A stretch of 39,556 nt of DNA from Gammaproteobacteria bacterium (lineage in GTDB: Bacteria > Pseudomonadota > Gammaproteobacteria > JAADGQ01). Of the stretch, positions 8,737 to 17,688 are shown piece by piece. The notes beneath the pieces are model-generated. The model was not told the origin of the DNA. It saw only the letters and a program-made list of their open reading frames with translations, and did not search any database. Location: NCBI GenBank assembly GCA_015490755.1, contig WFXF01000070.1, positions 1 to 39,556 on the forward strand. Direction: 5' to 3'. Both the position numbers and the translations under genes were made by a program. Numbering within the stretch: the first letter of the stretch is position 1; each line of letters opens with the position of its first letter.

Positions 8737-10023
8737 TCACAACAATAAACGACGTGTATCAGATAACACACGACTTAGAAATTTTGTGAAACGCGCACCA
8801 TCCGCGCCATCAATGACACGATGGTCATATGAGAGTGACAACGGCAACATCAAACGAGGTTCAAACTCTTTACCATTCCAGACCGGTTGTATTTTAGAAC
8901 GCGAAACGCCCAAAATTGCAACTTCGGGCGCATTCACAATCGGTGTAAACTGAGTGCCACCAATGCCACCCAGACTGGAGATCGTAATACACCCGCCTTG
9001 CATATCCGAAGGTTTTAATCTCTTGTCACGAGCTTTGATACTGATTTCACCCAGTTCAACCGCCAGATCGACAATACTCTTGCGATCTACATCACGTACT
9101 ACAGGAACCACCAGACCATCCGGGGTATCAACTGCAATACCGACGTTGTAATAACTCTTCAAAATCAGATTTTCACCAGCCGCATCCAGTGAAGAGTTAA
9201 AGCGAGGCAACTTTTTCAGTGCTGAAACAACCGCTTTCATCATAAACACCAGCGGTGTAATACGAATGCCCTGCTCTTTATAATCAGCGCCCAGCTCTTT
9301 GCGAAAAGCTTCCATATCGGTGATATCGGCTTCATCAAACTGTGTGACGTGTGGCACGGTCACCCAGTTACGGTGCAGGAATTGTCCTGTGAGCTTATTG
9401 ATCTTGGTCAGTGGTTTGCTTTCGATCTCACCCCATTGACTAAAATCAATTTCAGGCATGGGAGCCACGCCCAATCCACCACTTGTCGCAGGCTGACTCA
9501 AAGCACGTTTAACAAAGCCCTGCACATCCTCTTTTGTGATTCGCCCTTTACGACCCGAACCATCGACAAGACCTAAATCAACCCCCAATTCGCGGGCAAA
9601 CTTGCGAACAGAAGGGGTGGCATACGCTTTGGAAAAAGAGTCTTCGTTAATTTTTGCTGTTGGTGAAACTTTAGAGGCAGGTGCAGTCGGTTTCGGCGGG
9701 AGCGCTGAAGCGGCTGGTTTTGACGCTTCAGGAGTCGAAGCCTCTGCTTTTGAATCCTCTTTTTTCTCCTTAGAGGCTGCTGCATCATCCGCAGGTTCCA
9801 AAATCAGCAATAAACTTCCTTCAGAAACACGATCCCCCAGTTTCACTTTAATCTCTTTTACCACACCCGCTTCAGGCGATGGAATTTCCATCGACGCTTT
9901 ATCTGATTCCACTGAAATCAGCGAATCTTCTGCGGCAATGGTATCACCCACAGAGACCAGAACTTCAATGACTTCAACATCATCAAAATCACCAATATTT
10001 GGAACTAAAATTTCTTTACTCAT
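8737..10023 (-). CDS. aceF: Dihydrolipoamide acetyltransferase (E2) of pyruvate dehydrogenase
   Basis: 428 residues. A single lipoyl domain (about 1-78) carries K42 in [12 protein letters not shown] Lys/Glu/Ala/Pro-rich flexible linker follows, then the peripheral subunit-binding domain (about 135-172, [15 protein letters not shown] ... [11 protein letters not shown]). The catalytic acetyltransferase domain ends with [15 protein letters not shown], giving catalytic H401 and D405. It transfers the acetyl group from lipoyl to CoA and forms the core of the complex. E. coli AceF has three lipoyl domains, so this is a shorter form; a further lipoyl domain is on the E3 subunit instead. It begins 18 bp after aceE, in the same transcription unit. 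Confidence 0.96.
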   Translation of the reverse strand: MSKEILVPNIGDFDDVEVIEVLVSVGDTIAAEDSLISVESDKASMEIPSPEAGVVKEIKVKLGDRVSEGSLLLILEPADDAAASKEKKEDSKAEASTPEASKPAASALPPKPTAPASKVSPTAKINEDSFSKAYATPSVRKFARELGVDLGLVDGSGRKGRITKEDVQGFVKRALSQPATSGGLGVAPMPEIDFSQWGEIESKPLTKINKLTGQFLHRNWVTVPHVTQFDEADITDMEAFRKELGADYKEQGIRITPLVFMMKAVVSALKKLPRFNSSLDAAGENLILKSYYNVGIAVDTPDGLVVPVVRDVDRKSIVDLAVELGEISIKARDKRLKPSDMQGGCITISSLGGIGGTQFTPIVNAPEVAILGVSRSKIQPVWNGKEFEPRLMLPLSLSYDHRVIDGADGARFTKFLSRVLSDTRRLLL

Positions 10024-10041
10024 TTAATCACCCACTCTGAA

Positions 10042-12702
10042 TCAAGCATGCAGAGGATTTGTTTTTTCGGTATCAATACCATATTTTTTTATAGCTTCCG
10101 TCACTTTTTCAGCATCCATCTGACCCTCGTCCACCAGAGCTTTCAAAGCAGCGACCACAACATTGACTGCATTCACTTCAAAATGTTTACGCAGTTGCGC
10201 ACGTGTATCGGAACGCCCAAAACCATCGGTTCCAAGAACCACATAACGGCCAGGCACCCACTCACGAATCTGATCAGCATACCCACGAATGTAATCCGTT
10301 GCGGCAATGAATGGCCCTTTACGACCTTTTAGCGTTTGAGCAATAAAAGGGGTTCGCGCGCTCTTCGTGGGGTGCAGGCGATTCCAGCGTTCACAATCAT
10401 TCGCTTCACGAGCCAACTCATTAAAGCTTGTTGCACTCAAAACATCAGACTCTACGCCCCAATCTTTTTTGAGAAGCTCCGCTGCCGCAATCACTTCACG
10501 CAAGATAGCACCCGAGCCCATCAATTGTACCTTCAGTTTTGCCTTGCCCCCGGCACTGAACTCATAGATCCCCTTGAGGATACCCGCTTCAACGCCCTTG
10601 GGCATTGCTGGGTGTGTGTAGTTTTCATTCATGGTTGTCACGTAGTAGAAAACATTCTCCTGCTCTGCATACATACGCCGCAAACCATCCTGAATAATCA
10701 CAACCAGCTCATAATTGAAGGTTGGATCATAACTGACACAATTCGGAATCGTGCCCGCAGTCACAAGCCCATGCCCATCCTGATGCTGCAAACCTTCACC
10801 CGCCAGAGTGGTACGGCCGGCTGTCGCACCAATCAGGAAGCCACGCGCCTGCATATCGCCTGCCGCCCATGCCAGATCACCAATGCGCTGAAAACCGAAC
10901 ATGGAGTAGTAGATATAGAAAGGAACCATATTCACGGCATGATTCGCATAAGAGGTTGCCGCCGCAATCCAGGAAGAGATTGCACCGGCTTCATTGATCC
11001 CCTCTTCCAGAATCTGACCTGATTTGTCCTCTTTATAGAACATGATCTCGTCTTTATCTTGTGGCGTATAAAGCTGACCCGCAGAAGAGTAAATACCCAA
11101 CTGACGAAACATGCCTTCCATACCAAAAGTACGCGCTTCATCAGGCACGATAGGCACAATATACTTACCCATTTTTTTATCGCGGCAGAGAATCGTCAAC
11201 ATGCGTACATAAGCCATGGTGGTGGACATCTCTTTCTCGCCACTGCCTTTAAGCAACGCATCGAAAACGGAGAGTTCGGGCACCTCCAGAGGCGTAGCCA
11301 CTTGCTTGCGCACAGGCAAATAACCCCCCAGCTCTTTACGACGCGCATGCATGTATTGCATTTCAGGGCTATCTTCTGCCGGTTTATAATATTGACCTGC
11401 AGCCGCATCTTCATCACTCAAAGGGATATTAAAACGATCACGTACATAGATCATTTCATCATCCGCCAGTTTTTTCTGCGAATGTGTGCGATTCTGCGCT
11501 TCACCCGCAGCACCCATTCCGTAACCTTTCACCGTATGCGCCAAAATAACCGTCGCCTGACCACTATCGACCGCCGCTTTGTAGGCCGCATATACTTTAT
11601 GAGGATCATGACCGCCACGATTCAAACGCCAAACATCATCGTCTGACATTTTGGAGACCATCTCCAATAGCTCAGGATATTTACCGAAAAAGTGCTGACG
11701 AACGTAAGCGCCATCTTTGGCTTTATAGTTTTGGAAATCACCATCCACGCACTCCAGCATGCGTTTTTGCAATAAACCATTCTTGTCTTTGGCAAGCAGT
11801 GGATCCCAATAAGAGCCCCATAATACTTTAATGACATTCCATCCTGCCCCACGGAAACCGGCCTCCAGCTCTTGAACAATCTTGCCGTTACCACGCACTG
11901 GGCCGTCTAAACGCTGTAGATTGCAATTAACCACCCACACCAGATTGTCCAGATTTTCACGACCTGCAAGTGAAATAGCACCCAAAGATTCAGGTTCGTC
12001 TGTCTCACCATCGCCCAGAAAAGCCCAGACTTTACGCTGCTTCGTATCTGCCAAACCACGGTCCTGAAGGTACTTCATGAAACGAGCCTGATAGATCGAC
12101 ATGATCGGCCCGAGCCCCATTGAAACCGTCGGGAACTGCCAAAAGTCCGGCATCAACCAGGGGTGAGGGTAAGAAGAGAGGCCATCACCATCAACCTCCT
12201 GGCGAAACTTATCCAACTGTTCTTCAGTCAAACGGCCTTCCAGGAAAGCGCGCGCGTAAGTTCCTGGCGAAGCGTGACCTTGAGAATAGATCAAATCACC
12301 GCCATGCTCATGGCTGGGCGCACGCCAAAAGTGATTAAACCCCACATCATAAAGTACGGCGGCAGACGCAAAAGTTGCGATATGCCCACCCAGCTCTGTC
12401 GATTTACGGTTTGCTTTCACCACCATCGCCATTGCATTCCAACGTATAAAAGAGCGAATACGCTGCTCAATCGCCAAATCACCCGGGTGAGGCGCTTCCA
12501 TATGAGTTGGAATGGTATTGACATAGGCTGTATTCGCAGAATAAGGCAAATTAGCACCCGAACGACGCGCCTTGTCGATCATCTGTTCTAACAGAAAATG
12601 GGCTCGTTCAACGCCTTCGTTTTCGATGACAGCTTCAAGAGCGTCGATCCACTCCTGAGTTTCAACGACATCAATATCAGGAATTTGTGATTGCTGAGAC
12701 AT
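10042..12702 (-). CDS. aceE: Pyruvate dehydrogenase E1 component, homodimeric type
   Basis: 886 residues from ATG 12702, almost the length of E. coli AceE. The frame stays open to 12762, but the extra 20 residues do not resemble the family start, whereas MSQQSQIPDIDVVETQEW does. The thiamine diphosphate motif starts at G230-D-G (GDGETDEPES) and ends with the asparagine-rich NCNLQRLDGPVRGNGK. It decarboxylates pyruvate and acetylates the E2 lipoyl group. It is the first gene of aceE-aceF-lpdA, minus strand. The ribosome-binding site is weak (only a GAGG about 15 bases upstream). This is the single-chain E1 of Gammaproteobacteria, not the alpha/beta type. Confidence 0.97.
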   Translation of the reverse strand: MSQQSQIPDIDVVETQEWIDALEAVIENEGVERAHFLLEQMIDKARRSGANLPYSANTAYVNTIPTHMEAPHPGDLAIEQRIRSFIRWNAMAMVVKANRKSTELGGHIATFASAAVLYDVGFNHFWRAPSHEHGGDLIYSQGHASPGTYARAFLEGRLTEEQLDKFRQEVDGDGLSSYPHPWLMPDFWQFPTVSMGLGPIMSIYQARFMKYLQDRGLADTKQRKVWAFLGDGETDEPESLGAISLAGRENLDNLVWVVNCNLQRLDGPVRGNGKIVQELEAGFRGAGWNVIKVLWGSYWDPLLAKDKNGLLQKRMLECVDGDFQNYKAKDGAYVRQHFFGKYPELLEMVSKMSDDDVWRLNRGGHDPHKVYAAYKAAVDSGQATVILAHTVKGYGMGAAGEAQNRTHSQKKLADDEMIYVRDRFNIPLSDEDAAAGQYYKPAEDSPEMQYMHARRKELGGYLPVRKQVATPLEVPELSVFDALLKGSGEKEMSTTMAYVRMLTILCRDKKMGKYIVPIVPDEARTFGMEGMFRQLGIYSSAGQLYTPQDKDEIMFYKEDKSGQILEEGINEAGAISSWIAAATSYANHAVNMVPFYIYYSMFGFQRIGDLAWAAGDMQARGFLIGATAGRTTLAGEGLQHQDGHGLVTAGTIPNCVSYDPTFNYELVVIIQDGLRRMYAEQENVFYYVTTMNENYTHPAMPKGVEAGILKGIYEFSAGGKAKLKVQLMGSGAILREVIAAAELLKKDWGVESDVLSATSFNELAREANDCERWNRLHPTKSARTPFIAQTLKGRKGPFIAATDYIRGYADQIREWVPGRYVVLGTDGFGRSDTRAQLRKHFEVNAVNVVVAALKALVDEGQMDAEKVTEAIKKYGIDTEKTNPLHA

Positions 12703-12730
12703 ATGGAGAATACAACCTCGTATTAATTCT

Positions 12731-12751
12731 TGCCTTCTTATTAATAAGGCA
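12731..12751. promoter_or_regulatory. Dyad in the aceE leader, possible operator
   Basis: TGCCTT at 12731-12736 pairs with AAGGCA at 12746-12751, around an AT core CTTATTAAT. It lies about 30-50 bp upstream of the aceE start codon, where a repressor site or a leader hairpin could act. No known regulator motif is recognised. Confidence 0.25.
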
Positions 12752-12921
12752 TAAAGTGGCAAAAAGCTATGGGCTTTTGCTGCTAAAATCTATTAAATCC
12801 AATTGATCATGCATAAGAGACCAACCCGGAACAAAGCCGTAATTCTAACCTTTTTTTCCATAAACAGGAAATCAAATACACTTTATAAAACTCTTGTACT
12901 TCACACAAAAAATTTAACATA

Positions 12922-12950
12922 TTGACCTTATATTCAACATTGGCTATGGT
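12922..12950 (+). promoter_or_regulatory. Candidate sigma70 promoter of the diguanylate cyclase gene
   Basis: TTGACC at 12922-12927 and TATGGT at 12945-12950 are spaced by 17 bp. Initiation near 12957 would give a leader of about 90 nt to ATG 13048. Confidence 0.4.
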
Positions 12951-13047
12951 GACAACATTTACTAAAGTTAAAGAATTAGCTGATAGTTGTCGCAGCAATT
13001 GCTACAGACCTTCGCATTATTAGCAATAAGAGATCTAATTCCATACT

Positions 13048-14067
13048 ATGGACATACTCGACTCTGTAGCCAAAGTTACAGAACACAAGGACAAGGATTC
13101 GTTAGAGATTAGTTTAGTCACAACTCTCGCTGAACTTTATCAGCCAACCTCCATTCGCCTGTTAAAAATCACCGACACATCAACCAACACTGAAGCATTG
13201 GTAAGCATGACATATAGTGCAACCAATAAAACAGTCAGTACCTCTACCTTGGAAATAATCCCTATTGATCAAGACTACAGCTTGCAACAATGCCTGGCTC
13301 ACACAGAGCCCGTTATTGATACTGACTACCATGACCAGTCAACCCGGGCTATCTATCCAATATTCAACAACCAGGATACAGTTATTGGTTTTATTGAAAT
13401 CATCACCTCATCATTTGATGAGACTCAAAATAAATTTGTTACCGCATTTATGAAAATATACCGTAATTACTTACGCATCATAGACGAAAGTAATCACGAC
13501 ACACTCACTGGTCTGCTCAACAGAAAAACCTTCGATTCAAACTTTCAAAAAATTCTTCTGGAAGCGCAAACAATCGAAGAAAAAAACCACAAGCGGCGCA
13601 AAATAGAGAAAAACAACCATTACTGGCTTGCTATTGTAGATATTGATCACTTCAAGCATGTAAATGATACTTATGGACACCTGTTTGGCGATGAAGTATT
13701 AATACTTTTAACCAACATCATGAGAAGTACATTTAGAAACAACGACAAGCTTTATCGTTTTGGCGGTGAAGAATTTGTTATTATTTTATCCCCTACAGAT
13801 GCCTTCGGTGCCACCTGTGCATTTGAACAATTGAGAAAAGCAGTCGAAAGCTACCAATTCCCACAAATAGAAAAAATCACTATAAGCTTGGGGTTTACCC
13901 AAATCAAACCCATGGATACACCCGCCAATGCTATTGATGAAGCCGATGCTGCGCTCTATTATGCAAAAAAACATGGGCGCAACAGAATTCATGAATATGG
14001 TCAACTGGTCAAAGCTGGAAAGCTCACCCCTACAACAATCAATACAACAGATATTGAGCTTTTTTAA
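13048..14067 (+). CDS. Diguanylate cyclase with GAF-like sensor domain (GGDEF family)
   Basis: 339 residues, no signal peptide or membrane segment, so cytoplasmic. Residues 1-150 have the length and strand/helix pattern of a GAF-like sensor; assignment is by pattern only. The cyclase domain starts at DTLTGLLNRKTFD (about 153-165) and has the active-site motif G239-G-E-E-F243, the active GGEEF variant. An inhibitory I-site RxxD (R230-N-N-D233) lies five residues before it, so product feedback is likely. The enzyme condenses two GTP to c-di-GMP. It ends exactly where the convergent hydrolase gene ends. ATG 13048 has no strong Shine-Dalgarno. It stands beside the FHA/VWA/TPR operon, on whose other side lies a PilZ gene. 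Confidence 0.93.
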   Translation: MDILDSVAKVTEHKDKDSLEISLVTTLAELYQPTSIRLLKITDTSTNTEALVSMTYSATNKTVSTSTLEIIPIDQDYSLQQCLAHTEPVIDTDYHDQSTRAIYPIFNNQDTVIGFIEIITSSFDETQNKFVTAFMKIYRNYLRIIDESNHDTLTGLLNRKTFDSNFQKILLEAQTIEEKNHKRRKIEKNNHYWLAIVDIDHFKHVNDTYGHLFGDEVLILLTNIMRSTFRNNDKLYRFGGEEFVIILSPTDAFGATCAFEQLRKAVESYQFPQIEKITISLGFTQIKPMDTPANAIDEADAALYYAKKHGRNRIHEYGQLVKAGKLTPTTINTTDIELF

Positions 14068-14862
14068 TCACTGATTCAGTGTCCACAATATTTCATTCCA
14101 CTGCTCCATCCAGCAGCAGCTGTGATCCCCCTTAACTTTAATCAGTTTCGCATCAGGCTGCCTGTTTATTACAGAGTCCAGCCATTGAGCTTGAATATTA
14201 CGATCATCTTCTGCCACATAATGTCGCTGCTTTATTTTTGCAGAAAGCGGTGGGCGTAAAGCAGGGTTCAGAGAACCTTTCAATGGGCTGTAACCATGAA
14301 ATAGCGCCCATTTTTCAATATCGAGATTGGCTGCAAGTGTTATAACCCCCTGAACATTATCAATCCGCTCAGCTAATAACATAGCCAATGCACCACCACC
14401 ACTATGCCCGATCAGGGCCACCGATTCATAGCCACCAGAATAGTGCTCTAGTGCAACAGCCATACTGTTAACAACAGACTCAGAGTAACGTCGATGTGTC
14501 CACCATATCGGCGAACAGGGTGAAGATTGTTCAAAATAACAAGGACGGCCCAAATAAATAGCAGGCGCATCATCCAGCGCCATAAGCTCCATCATTAATA
14601 CATGACGTGGAGTCGGATCAAGTGAAACCTGGTTTTTATATTTCCAGGGGCGACCATCCCCTTCAATATAAACATGCAACACACGCCCAACACCTGATTT
14701 ATAAAAAACCACATGTTGAAACAGATCGCCTTCTATTTTTTCTACAGAAAAACCGAAGCGCTCGGACAAGTGATGATATGTGGGAACCAGACTGCAACTG
14801 CTGATAAAAACAAACAAGCCAGCAAACAACCACCGACACTTTACTTTAAATAGAAAAATCAA
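14068..14862 (-). CDS. Putative lipoprotein alpha/beta hydrolase
   Basis: The N-terminus is a lipoprotein signal (RWLFAGLFVFISSC, lipobox cysteine 23 residues from the start). There is no ATG. I favour TTG 14862, which has GGAG 8 bases upstream and gives a compact signal peptide; GTG 14883 and TTG 14913 are alternatives. The body fits an alpha/beta hydrolase: an oxyanion-side strand (HVYIEGDGRPW), the nucleophile elbow G-H-S154-G-G in ALIGHSGGGALAM, and a late DHS near the C-terminus (KVKGDHSCCW) as the likely catalytic His. It is presumably an esterase or lipase facing the periplasm; the substrate is unknown. It is convergent with the cyclase gene and divergent from the ATPase-FHA gene. Confidence 0.75.
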   Translation of the reverse strand: MIFLFKVKCRWLFAGLFVFISSCSLVPTYHHLSERFGFSVEKIEGDLFQHVVFYKSGVGRVLHVYIEGDGRPWKYKNQVSLDPTPRHVLMMELMALDDAPAIYLGRPCYFEQSSPCSPIWWTHRRYSESVVNSMAVALEHYSGGYESVALIGHSGGGALAMLLAERIDNVQGVITLAANLDIEKWALFHGYSPLKGSLNPALRPPLSAKIKQRHYVAEDDRNIQAQWLDSVINRQPDAKLIKVKGDHSCCWMEQWNEILWTLNQ

Positions 14863-14900
14863 ACGCCCCACTCCCCATTTCACAGTAAACCGCCCATAGT

Positions 14901-14930
14901 TTGACCCCTGCAAGAGCTAAGTGTTATAAA
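14901..14930 (+). promoter_or_regulatory. Candidate sigma70 promoter of the FHA/VWA/TPR operon
   Basis: TTGACC at 14901-14906 is followed after 17 bp by TTATAA (14924-14929), or after 18 bp by TATAAA (14925-14930). Initiation near 14936 would leave a leader of about 35-40 nt before ATG 14973. It is the only good match in the short divergent spacer. Confidence 0.5.
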
Positions 14931-14972
14931 GAAGCGCTTTGATGCCTGCACAATAACCAAATCTGAAAATCT

Positions 14973-16145
14973 ATGTATACAGACTATTTCGGCTTAACAG
15001 AACCTCCTTTTTGCCTCACAACCGACCCTCGTTTCATCTATTGGAGCAAAACCCATATTAAGGCCAAATCCTACATGGATTGCGCTCTTTTAATGGGTGA
15101 TAGCTCGGTTATTGTAACTGGAGAAATTGGTTCAGGGAAAACCACTCTCGTTGACGACGCTGTTTCAGAGCTGGATTCGTCTGTTATTGTCGCTTACATT
15201 CACCAAACACGATTAAGTGAAGTTGAGTTTATACAGTCGGTTGCTGTGAAGTTTGGAATTGATGCGTTCAATAGCCAAAAAGTAGAGCTACTCGACCTCA
15301 TTAACAAATATTTAACCCACCAATATAAACAGGGAAAGCGTGTCCTGTTAATTGTTGATGAAGCGCAAAACCTCAATCAAAAAATGCTTGAGGAAGTGCG
15401 TTTATTGTCAGGACTGGAAATACACAATAAAAAAATTCTGAATATCGTTTTGGTCGGTCAACCCGAACTTAATGACACGCTTGATACTCCAGAGATGGAG
15501 CAACTGTTACAGCGTGTTCGTTTTCGCTTTCACCTCACAGCACTCAGTGAAGATGATATAGAGCCTTATATCACCCATCGACTGGAAGTTGCAGGTTTGC
15601 CAAATCAATCACTGTTTGAAGCCGATGCATACCCTATTATTCACCGTTACACGGGCGGTATACCCAGGTTAATCAACGTACTATGTGATATGGCACTCAT
15701 TAATGCATACGCAGAAGAGCTTGAAAAAGTCTCTAAAGATTTAGTTAAAATTGCAATCGCCGAGCTTAGATGGGTACCTTATAGCGAACGTAAAATACAC
15801 AAAGCGCAACCTGAATATTTACCTGATTTTGAAATACCGGAACTCCCTAAAAAACCACCCAAACTACTCCTTACAATGGAAGGAAAGTACGTTGCCGAGT
15901 ACCCGCTTGATACTCCACGGGTTCGGCTGGGGCGCAAAAAGGATAATGACATCATTATTTCAGGCCTGGAAGTCAGCCGCTATCATGCTGAAATAGTGAT
16001 GCAGGACAATCAGGCCACAATTAAAGACAATGGCAGTGCTAATGGCGTATTGGTTAATGACGAATCGATCAAAGAACAAAAACTCAATAGCGGCGATATC
16101 ATCACCATTGGCTCGCAACAATTCACATATAAAGATAATGAATAG
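14973..16145 (+). CDS. ExeA/GspA-type AAA ATPase fused to a C-terminal FHA domain
   Basis: 390 residues. The N-terminus (MYTDYFGLTEPPFCLTTDPR) is typical of ExeA/GspA/MshM-like ATPases. Walker A is G50-EIGSGKTT58 and Walker B LLIVDEAQ with D129-E130; an arginine-rich QRVRFRF segment follows. A Pro-rich linker (about 275-305) leads to an FHA domain (about 310-385) with the pThr-binding signature GR321KKDNDI, SRYHAE and DNGSANG. There is no membrane helix, unlike ExeA, which carries one plus a peptidoglycan-binding domain. So this ATPase looks cytoplasmic, with FHA in place of the envelope part. It is first in a five-gene operon; its end overlaps the next gene by 8 bp. The partner is not known; the FHA domain implies a phosphothreonine ligand. 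No Ser/Thr kinase gene is in the window. Confidence 0.88.
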   Translation: MYTDYFGLTEPPFCLTTDPRFIYWSKTHIKAKSYMDCALLMGDSSVIVTGEIGSGKTTLVDDAVSELDSSVIVAYIHQTRLSEVEFIQSVAVKFGIDAFNSQKVELLDLINKYLTHQYKQGKRVLLIVDEAQNLNQKMLEEVRLLSGLEIHNKKILNIVLVGQPELNDTLDTPEMEQLLQRVRFRFHLTALSEDDIEPYITHRLEVAGLPNQSLFEADAYPIIHRYTGGIPRLINVLCDMALINAYAEELEKVSKDLVKIAIAELRWVPYSERKIHKAQPEYLPDFEIPELPKKPPKLLLTMEGKYVAEYPLDTPRVRLGRKKDNDIIISGLEVSRYHAEIVMQDNQATIKDNGSANGVLVNDESIKEQKLNSGDIITIGSQQFTYKDNE

Positions 16146-17688
16146 AGACAACATCACACCCTACCTGTACATATTGTTATCCGCCCTTTTTATTTTAGGA
16201 TCAGCAAATATTCAAGCTCAGTCTGAAACGAAACATGAAGTTGTTCTCGTAATGAGTAATTCGCAAAGCATATTGGTGAGTGACCCCGACAAACTGGCTC
16301 GCGTTGCAGCCCTTGAGTTTATTGAATCTCTTGATAATAACGTAAAGTTTGGACTGATTTATTTTGATGGCAATGCCACTATCGCCTCACCACTCACAAC
16401 ACTGGGTGAATCACGAAAAACTGTACTGACTCACATTGGTCAACTCGAAGCAGGCACAAAACAATCAAACAGCCCTGAAGCGATGCAAAAAGCATTTGAA
16501 ATGCTGAGCAACAGCGATGATACAAACCCAGCAACTCAAAAGAGTATTATTTTTCTGAGCGACCAGCCAGTGAATACAGGTGACACAACTCAAGACCAGG
16601 AAAAACAGCGGTGGCTAACAAATAACTTTTCATCTGCCGCAGCACAAAAAGGTATTAAAATTTTTGCCATCTCACTGACAAGCAGTGCGGATCAAACGCT
16701 ATCAGAAACCTTGGCTTCAAATACAAATGGCCAATTTTATATGGCAAACAACCCACAGGAACTACTCGGTATTTTCAGAAAGGTCAGCACACAAATAACA
16801 GGGCAAACCATCTCTATTTCACCTACCCAGGGAATTTCAATCAATACATTAACAGAGTACGATGCAAGCCTCAGCCCTATCCCGGAAGAAGAGTCTGCTG
16901 TTCAAGAAATTAATCAAGAAAGCATCCATGAACAAAATATACTCCCATCATGGAGTATTGCTCTCGTTATTGGGCTCCTTATTGCAGGTCTATTATTTCT
17001 CACTCGTTTCAAGGAGAGTGACAACCCTGATAGTTCATCAATAGATGTACGCCCCATGCCACCTGTCACACCATCAATACCCGAAGCTTACCTGGAAGAT
17101 ATTCATCACATAACGCTGCGCAAACATTTAGCTCTCGGTTCATCAGCCACTATTTTAGGGCGTGTTGCTGGAAACCGCTTATCAGAATTTCACTATATTG
17201 AAATTGACCAGCAAACGATCAGCCGTGAACATGCAATCATTGAGTACCGTGATGACGCGTTTTACATTAATGATAAAAATAGTACCAATGGGACTTTTGT
17301 TAATGACCAGAAAGTGAGCCAATGGCAACGCCTGAACCACCTGGATAAAGTACGTCTGGACAAGTATGAGTTTATATTCACTATTCCTTCAATGCAGGTT
17401 GATGCTGATGACAGTAAATATGCATCACCTGAAGCACTGCTGGAGGATGCCACAATCATTAACACTCAACCACCAATAAAAAAACCAGCCTCAACATCAA
17501 ATCCACAACAGCAACAAAAACATGCACCTCTGCAAGAAGATGACGAAGATGCACCAACAGTCTTTATGGCGATGCCCAAAAAGAGAACGTCACCACCTAC
17601 TGACACCCACAAAGAAGAAGAGAGTATTGATAACGACCAAACTATTTTTTTGAAAAAAACACCCAATCAAAATCATGAAGAAAAATAA
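16138..17688 (+). CDS. Membrane protein with periplasmic VWA domain, cytoplasmic FHA domain and Thr-motif tail
   Basis: 516 residues from ATG 16138, which overlaps the previous stop; longer in-frame starts would hide the signal peptide (YLYILLSALFILGSANIQAQ). Order: signal peptide (1-25), VWA-like domain (about 31-215), linker, membrane helix (272-292, WSIALVIGLLIAGLLFLTRF), then FHA (about 335-400; GR342, SREHA, NSTNGTFVND). The C-terminal tail is acidic/Pro/Gln-rich with three similar motifs around T439 (EDATII), T474 (DAPTVF) and T502 (NDQTIF). In the VWA metal site, DxSxS reads S-N-S-Q-S, so the first Asp is Ser, while the later SDQP Asp is kept; metal binding is doubtful. Topology puts VWA outside and FHA inside. 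The tail motifs could be phosphothreonine sites for an FHA domain. It overlaps the next gene by 14 bp. Confidence 0.85.
   Translation: MNRDNITPYLYILLSALFILGSANIQAQSETKHEVVLVMSNSQSILVSDPDKLARVAALEFIESLDNNVKFGLIYFDGNATIASPLTTLGESRKTVLTHIGQLEAGTKQSNSPEAMQKAFEMLSNSDDTNPATQKSIIFLSDQPVNTGDTTQDQEKQRWLTNNFSSAAAQKGIKIFAISLTSSADQTLSETLASNTNGQFYMANNPQELLGIFRKVSTQITGQTISISPTQGISINTLTEYDASLSPIPEEESAVQEINQESIHEQNILPSWSIALVIGLLIAGLLFLTRFKESDNPDSSSIDVRPMPPVTPSIPEAYLEDIHHITLRKHLALGSSATILGRVAGNRLSEFHYIEIDQQTISREHAIIEYRDDAFYINDKNSTNGTFVNDQKVSQWQRLNHLDKVRLDKYEFIFTIPSMQVDADDSKYASPEALLEDATIINTQPPIKKPASTSNPQQQQKHAPLQEDDEDAPTVFMAMPKKRTSPPTDTHKEEESIDNDQTIFLKKTPNQNHEEK

Larger units (their letters stand above)
12703..13047. 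other. Divergent intergenic region between aceE and the diguanylate cyclase gene
   Basis: This 345 bp AT-rich region must contain the promoters of the leftward pdh operon and the rightward cyclase gene. I see a dyad close to aceE (12731-12751) and a good sigma70-like promoter for the cyclase (12922-12950). I looked for a PdhR-type box (consensus close to ATTGGTATGACCAAT) and found no convincing copy. No small gene or RNA was recognised. Confidence 0.5.

Noticed and set aside
10336-11646. Plus-strand frames of 195-228 residues inside aceE
   Set aside because: They are shadows of a clear AceE coding sequence; the sequences are Arg/His/Ile-rich without domain motifs.
14973-17688. FHA and VWA proteins as part of a type VI secretion system
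   Set aside because: No Tss, Hcp, VgrG, ClpV or PpkA-like genes are nearby, and the ATPase is of the ExeA type.
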